The notes beneath the pieces are model-generated. The model did no database searches. It had not been told where the DNA came from and was given only the letters and a program-made list of their open reading frames with translations. Positions 50,501-58,201 of a stretch of DNA of 64,000 nt are shown piece by piece; the stretch's first letter is position 1; every line of letters starts with the position of its first letter. Both the position numbers and the translations under genes were made by a program. Source of the DNA: Vanessa cardui (lineage: Eukaryota > Arthropoda > Insecta > Lepidoptera > Nymphalidae); the NCBI RefSeq assembly GCF_905220365.1, contig NC_061143.1, forward strand, positions 1 to 64,000. The letters are read 5' to 3'.

Positions 50501-50702
50501 AGGGAAGCGTGTCAGCGGCGGACCTCCTGATCAACGCCACCGAGCGGTTATCGTCGCACACCCAGTCATCCCTGGGCGGCACGAAGTACGGCTCGGCGAC
50601 GGCGGTCAAATCGATCGACCACTGCGCCATGCTCTGGAGCAAGAGATCCTGAGCCCTGGCGCAGTGGTTGATATTGGCTTGGAGGAGACGACGTAGAGCC
50701 AT
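47514..50702 (-). CDS. B6 ORF2, endonuclease-reverse transcriptase, 1062 aa
   Basis: All motifs present. The frame is closed above the TAATG ATG in this copy, which confirms the 1062-aa start for the family. Changes: RHGDSPRWAL, RRLYLGVVRSM, AVRLIRGYRT and AEWETRFARP. Confidence 0.94.
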   Translation of the reverse strand: MALRRLLQANINHCARAQDLLLQSMAQWSIDLTAVAEPYFVPPRDDWVCDDNRSVALIRRSAADTLPFEAITRGRGYVAAVWGDIMVVGVYFAPSLSLADLESVTLELATVVRRGCPRPVIVLGDFNAKSTAWGSPSTDARGELVEEWAVELGLLLLNRGSVQTCVRQRGGSIVDLTFASPALARNVLDWHVVEDVETLSDHRYIRFSVSARTSIRPIQAAGRHGDSPRWALKRLDREALLEASIVKAWLDSPDRPTDIDDEAEWFRESMSDICDAGMPRVRPLSARRQVYWWAQSIAQLRNECTQMRRQYARCRRRRRGRRPFTAAAEEAQENEEAELYASYREAKSALQLAIVRAKAQANDELVETLDLDPWGRPYLMVRGKLRQSAPPLSRSLQPQLLEEVVGALFPSRPEHTPPAMVPPHSDAEEGEDDVPAVTREELRGAVARIRNTAPGPDGIPGRAWVLALRELGPRLSGLLSACLERGQFPSRWKTGKLVLLKKEGRPADSPSAYRPIVLLDEVCKIFERVIASRLVQHMTRVGPDLAENQFGFRQGRSTVDAIMRVKALAEEAVARGEVVLAVSLDIANAFNTLPWSTIREALRYHGVPRYLQRVVAAYLSNRAVVYPGRERWGRRETSCGVPQGSVLGPLLWNVGYDWALRGAFIHGVGVICYADDTLVTARGKTYRQAAIRATAGVAHAVGRIRRLGLEVALHKSEALCFHGPRTKPPPGSSIMVGGVSIAVESTMKYLGLVLDSRWNFEPHFTRLAPRLLGAASALSRLLPNLGGPNSSCRRLYLGVVRSMALYAAPVWADALTARNVAALRRPQRAMAVRLIRGYRTISFEAASLLAGSPPWDLEAKLLASLYWWRAEAVERGERLVPRQIEARRAELRQVSVAEWETRFARPTAGQAVAIAAVRPVLKEWLTRSHGALSFRLTQVLTGHGCFGRYLCRIGREPTSQCHHCGDGRDDTALHTLAECPAWAEQRRDLVAAVGVAAGNLSLPAVVSAMVRSEAGWSAVATFCEEVMLAKEAAEREREAASSLPSRSRRTGRRRVVADLRPP

Positions 50703-52918
50703 TACTGCGTGTCCATGGCTGTCGCCTCCTCCCCAGTCCTCGGCTGTTCTTGTGCCGCAGCCGGTGGTCGAACCGGCTGCGAGGAGCTGGTTGCCTTCTT
50801 CTTGGCGGTCTTCGGCGGATGAGCCGGTTTTGTCCTCGCCGTTGTGGCGGTGGGTCTCACACAGGCCTTCGACCCGATCCGGTGCTCGGCTGGCTTACCA
50901 GACGCCGCACAGATAACGCAGTGCGGCGTCTTGGCAGAGCAGGTGCCAGCCTTGTGGCCGGGCTGACCGCAGCGGTAGCATAACTGGCTGCGATCAACCT
51001 CAGCGGTGCACCGTGCCCCCGCGTGTCCACCCTCCAGACACCGGTAGCACCGGAACGGCCTCGGTGGTAAGAGCGCGACCTGCGCCGAGACCCACCCCAC
51101 TAGGAGTCTGCTGTCCTTTAGCTTCCTGGCCGCGGCTAAGGGACAGCTCACATGGGTGGTCCCTAGACCCGAGACCCCCCGATGAATCGTGCCCGCCTTG
51201 ACCTGATCAGGCGGGCATCCTCCGGTCTTGGAGACGGCGGCGACGACCTCCTCTATCGTCGCAGAGTCATCCAGGCCCGAAATGCGCAAAACCGCGCATT
51301 TGGTGGGCCTGGACACTCGGACGTCATCCGACCCTAGTGACGCCCTGAGCTTTTCCGCTAGGGCGTCAGCTTTGGGACCACTCGTGGCCCCCGAGACCTC
51401 CAGGAGTCGGCCTCCGGTGGCAGTCGTTTTGCACCGGAGGCCCGTTATGCCGAGATCGCTCAGCGAAATCTCGGCTTTGGCTTTGGCCAAGATACCAGCA
51501 TAGGAGAGGCCCCGCTCCTCCGCTCCTGGCTGCAGGGTGAGAGCCACTGCAGTGGAGCGGGGAGTCCTGAGCCTCGCAGGCCGGCGCTTGGCCGCCGCGA
51601 CTCTCTCCTCCTTCTTCTTCTGGGCCTCTTTTTTAGCCCGCTGGCGCGCCTCCTTCTTCTTCTTCTTGGCGTCGCCCGCAACCTTCCACTCCGCGTCGGG
51701 TGTTGACGGGGGGTTGCGCGACGCCGGTCTGTCTCCTTGTCTGTCTCGTTTCGGTTTCGGTTGGGTGGCTTGGGGTGCCGCGGGTTGAGCCGCACTCGCC
51801 TTTTTGGCCACCTTCCCTTTCCCTTTCTTAACAGCAGCAGCCGCTTGTGCCGGTTGGGTGGCACGGGGCGCTGCGGCTTTGGCCGCATATGTCGGCGCCG
51901 GTGCGCTGCGCTGGTCTGCAGCGAGGGGGGGACGTAAAATCCTCCCCTCGAGCACCGAGAAGCGGGCGTTGAAACTCGCCATCTCCTTACGGATCAGGCG
52001 AGCCAACTCCGTCTCCTGCGACGACTGCTGCTGCTGTGTCTGCTGCGGTTGCGGCGTGGCGTCAGGCGTGGCGCTCAGAAGGCCCACTTCCCGCCTGAGG
52101 TGTTCGCGGCGGAAGTTGGCCATCTCGGCCTTGAGCTCTAGGTGCTCTTTCCTGAGCGCCTCGACCTGTGCTGCGAGCCTGGTGTTCTGGGCCCGCAGCA
52201 GCGCCGTCTCCTCGGTATCGGTGCGGGTGAGCAGCACCTGGGCGCACTCCAGTATCGAGGCCGTAGCCTCTTTCAGTGCCTTCTGGCTGCAGCCGCTAAG
52301 GCCCTTGGAGACCTTGCCCACCCTTTTTATCGCCGCAACCGCGTCCGTCATCCTCCGGTTGAGGTCGGAGGCAGGTAGCTCCTCTGCCTCGACCTCTAAG
52401 GCAGCAGAGTCTGACGACTCCGACCGAGGAGTGGCTCTCCCTTCCACCACCCTCTTGGTCAGAGCCGCGATCTGCCGCTCGTCTTCCATTTGTTTTTCGG
52501 CGGCTGCTGCAGCCTTCGTCGCAGCCGCGGCCTCGCGTCTTGATAGACCGATACCGGCATATTTGCCGGTAGTAGTCGGTCTACCTTTCCTAGTCGGTGT
52601 GTCGCTGCGAGCAGAGTCCGACCCAGAATCCGGGACCTCTCTCGCGCGTTTCCGTGAACGCTTCGACACCGCGCTCGCCATACTCATCCGACTGGATGCG
52701 CTGTCGGCGTCCGACAGCTCACCCAGTCGCTCCAATCTAACCACAGGTACCTTAATCGTTTGCAAATCATAGTCAGTTGTGGTCGCGGTAAGGTCGTTTG
52801 AAGGAATCCATCTGGCATCTTTGTCCCCTCCAGATTCGATGGGACGGTCCGATCCGTGAGGCGGATCGGAGAGGGACTGAAACCCCCCTGGAGATATATT
52901 TTTTTCGGATGCACTCAT
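50702..52918 (-). CDS. B6 ORF1, Gag-like protein, 738 aa
   Basis: B3-type linker with STPDAEWK and KKKEERVAAAK. The tail is one Thr pair shorter (RPTATTARTK). Coiled coil, RRM-like region (with TIHRGVSGLG) and knuckles intact. Start at conserved MSAS. Confidence 0.88.
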   Translation of the reverse strand: MSASEKNISPGGFQSLSDPPHGSDRPIESGGDKDARWIPSNDLTATTTDYDLQTIKVPVVRLERLGELSDADSASSRMSMASAVSKRSRKRAREVPDSGSDSARSDTPTRKGRPTTTGKYAGIGLSRREAAAATKAAAAAEKQMEDERQIAALTKRVVEGRATPRSESSDSAALEVEAEELPASDLNRRMTDAVAAIKRVGKVSKGLSGCSQKALKEATASILECAQVLLTRTDTEETALLRAQNTRLAAQVEALRKEHLELKAEMANFRREHLRREVGLLSATPDATPQPQQTQQQQSSQETELARLIRKEMASFNARFSVLEGRILRPPLAADQRSAPAPTYAAKAAAPRATQPAQAAAAVKKGKGKVAKKASAAQPAAPQATQPKPKRDRQGDRPASRNPPSTPDAEWKVAGDAKKKKKEARQRAKKEAQKKKEERVAAAKRRPARLRTPRSTAVALTLQPGAEERGLSYAGILAKAKAEISLSDLGITGLRCKTTATGGRLLEVSGATSGPKADALAEKLRASLGSDDVRVSRPTKCAVLRISGLDDSATIEEVVAAVSKTGGCPPDQVKAGTIHRGVSGLGTTHVSCPLAAARKLKDSRLLVGWVSAQVALLPPRPFRCYRCLEGGHAGARCTAEVDRSQLCYRCGQPGHKAGTCSAKTPHCVICAASGKPAEHRIGSKACVRPTATTARTKPAHPPKTAKKKATSSSQPVRPPAAAQEQPRTGEEATAMDTQ

Positions 52919-53391
52919 GTTTAGGTTTTTTGCCGGGGCTGCCGGCGAAGAAGTATAAAAGAGTAAAAGAAGAAAGAACAAAGGAAGAAGGAAAAAGAAA
53001 TGCAGTCGGGACCGAACTACCCTCCGGCCATGCATCCCATCGCGCTGCGTAGCCACTTGGGATTTGGGGTTATTTTTTATCGAGGTTGTCTTCCTCAAAC
53101 AAAAGCAAAATTTACAAAAAATTTACATAACCTACATTAAAATAAAATAAAATAAAATAAAATATTTATAGCCTACCTAATAAAACTAATTAATATATAT
53201 ATATTTACAGAATATATTTACACTCCTTCTCTGCCACGGGGCCGCGCACACAGTCCACTCTGAAAACAGAGAAAGACCGGAAGCGACCCGTGGCATGCCC
53301 TCCGCGTCAGTCTTAGCCGTGGCCGGCGAGCAAGCTCAAGCCGGCCCCGTTGCCCAGGGTGCGCCACGAGGAGGCGACTGACATGCACCCC
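52919..53391 (-). promoter_or_regulatory. B6 5' UTR
   Basis: 473 bp; one more AAAAT unit in the AT-rich block than B2 and B3 (AATAAAATAAAATAAAAT near 53140-53162). Confidence 0.5.
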
Positions 53392-53393
53392 AA

Positions 53394-53395
<2 letters not shown>
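53381..53395 (+). repeat. 15-bp target-site duplication, copy 1
   Basis: ACATGCACCCCAACC: the last 11 bases of B6 plus AACC. It flanks B7 on the left and recurs at 53989, 54632 and 60865. Confidence 0.88.
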
Positions 53396-53456
<61 letters not shown>

Positions 53457-53614
53457 GTTGGGAAATCCATCATGGAGACCCTCCGCTCTGGGGGAAGAGC
53501 GAAGGGTACTGTCAGACTCTTACTGACTAAAACCCAACCCGTGTCCTCCAATTGCCCATGTGTCGGAAGGGCGGGTATCGCCGAAGCATTCGTCGCACCC
53601 CTCCGACGGGCGTT

Positions 53615-53645
53615 GGCACGCCTGATGTAAAGAGTCAGGCGTGCC
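53615..53645 (-). other. B7 3'-UTR hairpin, A-T stem variant
   Basis: GGCACGCCTGA/TCAGGCGTGCC with loop TGTAAAGAG. Confidence 0.7.
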
Positions 53646-53783
53646 CCGTCAATCACTGCGGCCGTCCACCCGGCCGCAGGACTCCACTACGAGGCGCGCG
53701 TGCGGAACACGACGCCGCCGCCTCGAGGCCTGTTGCTGGTCGGACGGCGAGACGCCCCGAGTCTGCCGTCCGCAGGCCACGCC

Positions 53784-53988
53784 CTAGAGTGGTCGTAAGT
53801 CGGCGACCACCCTGCGACGCCCAGTTCGTCTGCTGCGGGAGGGGAGAGAGGAGGCAGCCTCTCTCTCCCTTTCCGCCGCCTCCTTTGCGAGCATCACTTC
53901 CTCGCAGAAGGTGGCGACGGCGCTCCACCCTGCCTCGCTCCGTACCATCGCGGAGACGACGGCCGGAAGCGAGAGGTTTCCCGCAGCG
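53784..53988 (-). pseudogene. B7 ORF2 fragment, last 68 codons
   Basis: Starts within AAGNLSLPAVVSAMV and runs to the normal stop; the final residue is Leu (VADLRPL) where all other copies have Pro. No catalytic part remains. Confidence 0.85.
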
Positions 53989-54001
53989 ACATGCACCCCA
54001 A

Positions 54002-54003
<2 letters not shown>
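53989..54003 (+). repeat. 15-bp target-site duplication, copy 2
   Basis: ACATGCACCCCAACC between B7 and B8; only AACC is telomeric. Confidence 0.88.
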
Positions 54004-54034
<31 letters not shown>

Positions 54035-54192
54035 GTTGGGAAATCCATCATGGAGACCCTCCGCTCTGGGGGAAGAGCGAAGGGTACTGTCAGACTCCTA
54101 CTGACTAAAACCCAACCCGTGTCCTCCACGTGCCCATGAGTCGGAGGGGCGGGTATCGCCGAAGCATTCGTCGCACCCCTCCGACGGGCGTT

Positions 54193-54223
54193 GGCACGCC
54201 TGATGTAAAGAGTCAGGCGTGCC
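54193..54223 (-). other. B8 3'-UTR hairpin, A-T stem variant
   Basis: GGCACGCCTGA/TCAGGCGTGCC with loop TGTAAAGAG. Confidence 0.7.
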
Positions 54224-54361
54224 CCGTCAATCACTGCGGCTGTCCACCCGGCCGCAGGACTCCACTACGAGGCGCGCGTGCGGAACACGACGCCGCCGCC
54301 TCGAGGCCTGTTGCTGGTCGGACGGCGAGACGCCCCGAGTCTGCCGTCCGCAGGCCACGCC

Positions 54362-54631
54362 CTAGGGTGGTCGTAAGTCGGCGACCACCCTGCGACGCCC
54401 AGTTCGTCTGCTGCGGGAGGGGAGAGAGGAGGCAGCCTCTCTCTCCCTTTCCGCCGCCTCCTTTGCGAGCATCACTTCCTCGCAGAAGGTGGCGACGGCG
54501 CTCCACCCTGCCTCGCTCCGTACCATCGCGGAGACGACGGCCGGAAGCGAGAGGTTTCCCGCAGCAACACCTACGGCCGCGACGAGGTCACGGCGCTGCT
54601 CAGCCCATGCTGGGCACTCCGCCAACGTGTG
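54362..54631 (-). pseudogene. B8 ORF2 fragment, last 89 residues
   Basis: Begins just after the CCHC knuckle cysteines (AECPAWAEQRRDLVAAVG) and keeps the normal stop; no catalytic domain. Confidence 0.85.
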
Positions 54632-54644
54632 ACATGCACCCCAA

Positions 54645-54646
<2 letters not shown>
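54632..54646 (+). repeat. 15-bp target-site duplication, copy 3
   Basis: ACATGCACCCCAACC between B8 and B9. Confidence 0.88.
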
Positions 54647-54685
<39 letters not shown>

Positions 54686-54843
54686 GTTGGGAAATCCATC
54701 ATGGAGACCCTCCGCTCTGGGGGAAGAGCGAAGGGTACTGTCAGACTCCTACTGACTAAAACCCAACCCGTGTCCTCCACGTGCCCATGAGTCGGAGGGG
54801 CGGGTATCGCCGAAGCATTCGTCGCACCCCTCCGACGGGCGTT

Positions 54844-54874
54844 GGCGCGCCTGATGTAAAGAGTCAGGCGCGCC
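54844..54874 (-). other. B9 3'-UTR hairpin, G-C stem variant
   Basis: GGCGCGCCTGA/TCAGGCGCGCC with loop TGTAAAGAG. Confidence 0.72.
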
Positions 54875-55012
54875 CCGTCAATCACTGCGGCTGTCCACCC
54901 GGCCGCAGGACTCCACTACGAGGCGCGCGTGCGGAACACGACGCCGCCGCCTCGAGGCCTGTTGCTGGTCGGACGGCGAGACGCCCCGAGTCTGCCGTCC
55001 GCAGGCCACGCC

Positions 55013-58000
55013 CTAGGGTGGTCGTAAGTCGGCGACCACCCTGCGACGCCCAGTTCGTCTGCTGCGGGAGGGGAGAGAGGAGGCAGCCTCTCTCTCCCTT
55101 TCCGCCGCCTCCTTTGCGAGCATCACTTCCTCGCAGAAGGTGGCGACGGCGCTCCACCCTGCCTCGCTCCGTACCATCGCGGAGACGACGGCCGGAAGCG
55201 AGAGGTTTCCCGCAGCGACACCTACGGCCGCGACGAGGTCACGGCGCTGCTCAGCCCATGCTGGGCACTCCGCCAACGTGTGCAACGCCGTATCGTCGCG
55301 ACCATCGCCACAATGGTGGCACTGGGACGTCGGCTCCCGACCTATGCGACACAGGTACCTACCGAAGCATCCGTGTCCAGTAAGCACCTGCGTCAGCCGA
55401 AAGCTGAGGGCGCCGTGGCTCCTGGTGAGCCACTCCTTCAAAACGGGCCTCACCGCCGCAATAGCGACGGCTTGCCCTGCCGTGGGTCGCGCTAATCGCG
55501 TCTCCCACTCCGCCACTGAGACCTGGCGGAGCTCTGCCCTGCGTGCCTCTATCTGTCGAGGCACCAGGCGCTCACCCCGCTCGACCGCCTCCGCGCGCCA
55601 CCAATAGAGCGACGCGAGGAGCTTAGCCTCGAGGTCCCAGGGCGGCGATCCGGCTAGGAGGCTCGCTGCCTCGAAGGAGATCGTACGGTATCCCCTTATC
55701 AACCTGACGGCCATCGCGCGCTGTGGCCTCCTCAGCGCGGCGACGTTGCGGGCCGTCAGGGCATCCGCCCACACTGGCGCGGCGTATAGCGCCATCGACC
55801 GTACGACCCCCATGTAGAGCCTCCTGCATGAGGAGTTGGGTCCCCCCAGATTGGGCAGCAAGCGCGAGAGCGCTGAAGCGGCGCCCAACAACCGGGGGGC
55901 GAGCCGTGTAAAGTGCGGCTCGAAGTTCCACCTACTGTCGAGGACGAGTCCTAGGTATTTCATCGTCGACTCGACAGCGATGGACACCCCTCCTACCATG
56001 ATGCTGGACCCGGGAGGCGGCTTCGTCCTCGGCCCGTGAAAACACAGGGCCTCCGACTTGTGCAGTGCCACCTCCAAGCCCAGCCGCCGGATCCTTCCCA
56101 CGGCATGCGCGACACCAGCAGTCGCGCGTATGGCCGCCTGCCGGTACGTCTTTCCACGTGCTGTAACCAGCGTGTCGTCGGCGTAACAAATGACGCCGAC
56201 GCCGTGGATGAACGCACCGCGCAGGGCCCAGTCGTACCCCACGTTCCACAGGAGTGGACCCAAAACGGAACCCTGCGGAACGCCGCACGACGTCTCCCGA
56301 CGACCCCACCTCTCGCGACCCGGGTACACGACCGCTCGGTTCGACAAGTAGGCCGCGACCACGCGTTGGAGGTAGCGCGGCACTCCGTGGTACCGGAGTG
56401 CTTCCCTGATGGTACTCCAAGGCAAGGTGTTGAAAGCGTTGGCGATGTCGAGCGACACCGCCAAGACCACCTCACCCCGGGCGACTGCCTCCTCCGCGAG
56501 GGCCTTCACGCGCATGATCGCGTCCACCGTCGAACGTCCCTGGCGGAAGCCGAATTGGTTCTCCGCCAAATCCGGCCCCACCCTGGTCATGTGCTGAACG
56601 AGGCGACTGGCGATGACACGCTCGAAGATCTTACACACCTCGTCCAGCAACACGATCGGTCGGTACGCAGATGGCGAGTCTGCGGGTCGTCCCTCCTTCT
56701 TGAGCAAGACCAGCTTCCCGGTCTTCCACCGGCTTGGAAACTGGCCTCGCTCCAAGCATGCGCTCAGCAGCCCTGAGAGACGTGGCCCGAGTTCTCTCAG
56801 GGCGAGGACCCACGCACAGCCTGGAATGCCGTCGGGTCCAGGGGCGGTGTTCCTGATGCGAGCCACCGCCCCTTTGAGCTCTTCCCGGGTGACGGCGGGC
56901 ACGTCGTCTTCACCCTCTTCCGCGTCTCTGTGAGGCGGAACCATAGCCGGTGGTGTGTGCTCCGGTCTAGATGGAAACAGAGCACCCACCACCTCCTCCA
57001 GCAGCTGCGGCTGGAGACTCCGGGACAGCGGGGGAGCCGACTGGCGCAACTTGCCCCTCACCATCAGGTAAGGGCGTCCCCACGGATCTAGGTCCAGAGT
57101 CTCCACCAGCTCGTCGTTGGCCTGGGCCTTGGCTCTGACGATGGCCAACTGGAGTGCGCTCTTCGCCTCCCTGTAGCTAGCGTACAGTTCCGCCTCTTCA
57201 CTCTCCTGCGCTTCTTCAGCCGCCGCTGTAAAGGGGCGGCGGCCTCTCCTCCGTCGTCGGCACCTCGCGTACTGGCGTCGCATCTGCGTGCATTCGTTGC
57301 GCAACTGCGCAATCGACTGCGCCCACCAGTACACTTGGCGCCTAGCTGACAACGGCCGGACTCGGGGCATGCCAGCGTCGCAGATTTGCGACATGCTCTC
57401 CCGGAACCACTCCGCCTCGTCGTCGATGTCGGCAGGCCTGTCTGGCGAATCCAGCCAGGCCTTGACGATCGAGGCCTCCAGGAGAGCCTCCCTGTCCAGC
57501 CGCTTCAGCGCCCATCGCGGACCGTCTCCGTGCCGACCTGCCGCTTGGATCGGCCGAATCGAAGTTCGGGCAGAGACGCTAAACCGAATGTACCGATGGT
57601 CGGATAGCGTCTCGACGTCCTCGACGACGTGCCAGTCGAGGACGTTGCGCGCGAGAGCGGGGCTAGCGAACGTGAGGTCCACTATAGACCCACCCCGCTG
57701 CCGCACGCACGTCTGCACCGAACCCCGATTCAGGAGAAGCAGGCCCAACTCGACCGCCCACTCCTCCACTAGCTCACCCCGCGCGTCCGTAGACGGGGAA
57801 CCCCAAGCCGTAGACTTGGCGTTGAAGTCCCCCAGGACGATCACGGGGCGAGGACAGCCACGACGGACAACCGTGGCCAACTCCAGGGTGACACTCTCGA
57901 GATCGGCGAGAGAAAGGCTGGGGGCGAAATATACCCCCACGACCATGATGTCACCCCAGACTGCCGCGACATAGCCCCGCCCTCGAGTTACAGCCTCGAA

Positions 58001-58201
58001 GGGAAGCGTGTCAGCGGCGGACCTTCTGATCAACGCCACCGAGCGGTTATCGTCGCACACCCAGTCATCCCTGGGCGGCACGAAGTACGGCTCGGCGACG
58101 GCGGTCAAATCGATCGACCACTGCGCCATGCTCTGGAGCAAGAGATCCTGAGCCCTGGCGCAGTGGTTGATATTGGCTTGGAGGAGACGACGTAGAGCCA
58201 T
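55013..58201 (-). CDS. B9 ORF2, endonuclease-reverse transcriptase, 1062 aa
   Basis: Motifs complete. Notable change GIPGCAWVLAL (Arg to Cys right after the conserved APGPDGIPG), plus REELKGAVAR and VPPHRDAEE; A4 has the same Arg-to-Cys change at the equivalent place. Whether the Cys affects RT activity is unknown. TAATG start. Confidence 0.92.
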   Translation of the reverse strand: MALRRLLQANINHCARAQDLLLQSMAQWSIDLTAVAEPYFVPPRDDWVCDDNRSVALIRRSAADTLPFEAVTRGRGYVAAVWGDIMVVGVYFAPSLSLADLESVTLELATVVRRGCPRPVIVLGDFNAKSTAWGSPSTDARGELVEEWAVELGLLLLNRGSVQTCVRQRGGSIVDLTFASPALARNVLDWHVVEDVETLSDHRYIRFSVSARTSIRPIQAAGRHGDGPRWALKRLDREALLEASIVKAWLDSPDRPADIDDEAEWFRESMSQICDAGMPRVRPLSARRQVYWWAQSIAQLRNECTQMRRQYARCRRRRRGRRPFTAAAEEAQESEEAELYASYREAKSALQLAIVRAKAQANDELVETLDLDPWGRPYLMVRGKLRQSAPPLSRSLQPQLLEEVVGALFPSRPEHTPPAMVPPHRDAEEGEDDVPAVTREELKGAVARIRNTAPGPDGIPGCAWVLALRELGPRLSGLLSACLERGQFPSRWKTGKLVLLKKEGRPADSPSAYRPIVLLDEVCKIFERVIASRLVQHMTRVGPDLAENQFGFRQGRSTVDAIMRVKALAEEAVARGEVVLAVSLDIANAFNTLPWSTIREALRYHGVPRYLQRVVAAYLSNRAVVYPGRERWGRRETSCGVPQGSVLGPLLWNVGYDWALRGAFIHGVGVICYADDTLVTARGKTYRQAAIRATAGVAHAVGRIRRLGLEVALHKSEALCFHGPRTKPPPGSSIMVGGVSIAVESTMKYLGLVLDSRWNFEPHFTRLAPRLLGAASALSRLLPNLGGPNSSCRRLYMGVVRSMALYAAPVWADALTARNVAALRRPQRAMAVRLIRGYRTISFEAASLLAGSPPWDLEAKLLASLYWWRAEAVERGERLVPRQIEARRAELRQVSVAEWETRLARPTAGQAVAIAAVRPVLKEWLTRSHGALSFRLTQVLTGHGCFGRYLCRIGREPTSQCHHCGDGRDDTALHTLAECPAWAEQRRDLVAAVGVAAGNLSLPAVVSAMVRSEAGWSAVATFCEEVMLAKEAAEREREAASSLPSRSRRTGRRRVVADLRPP

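Larger units (their letters stand above)
47166..53391 (-). mobile_element. B6: full-length B element
   Basis: 6.23 kb with an 18-nt tail. Both ORFs open. Its 5' end became the target of the B7-B9 insertion chain. Confidence 0.93.
53396..53988 (-). mobile_element. B7: short 5'-truncated B element
   Basis: 593 bp: 58-nt tail, complete 3' UTR and 68 codons of ORF2. Bounded by 15-bp duplications on both sides; the truncation point shares up to four bases (GACA) with the duplication. Confidence 0.9.
54004..54631 (-). mobile_element. B8: short 5'-truncated B element
   Basis: 628 bp: 28-nt tail, 3' UTR and 90 codons of ORF2. The truncation point (after GCCAACGTGTG) differs from that of B7, so the two are independent events at the same site. 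Confidence 0.9.
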
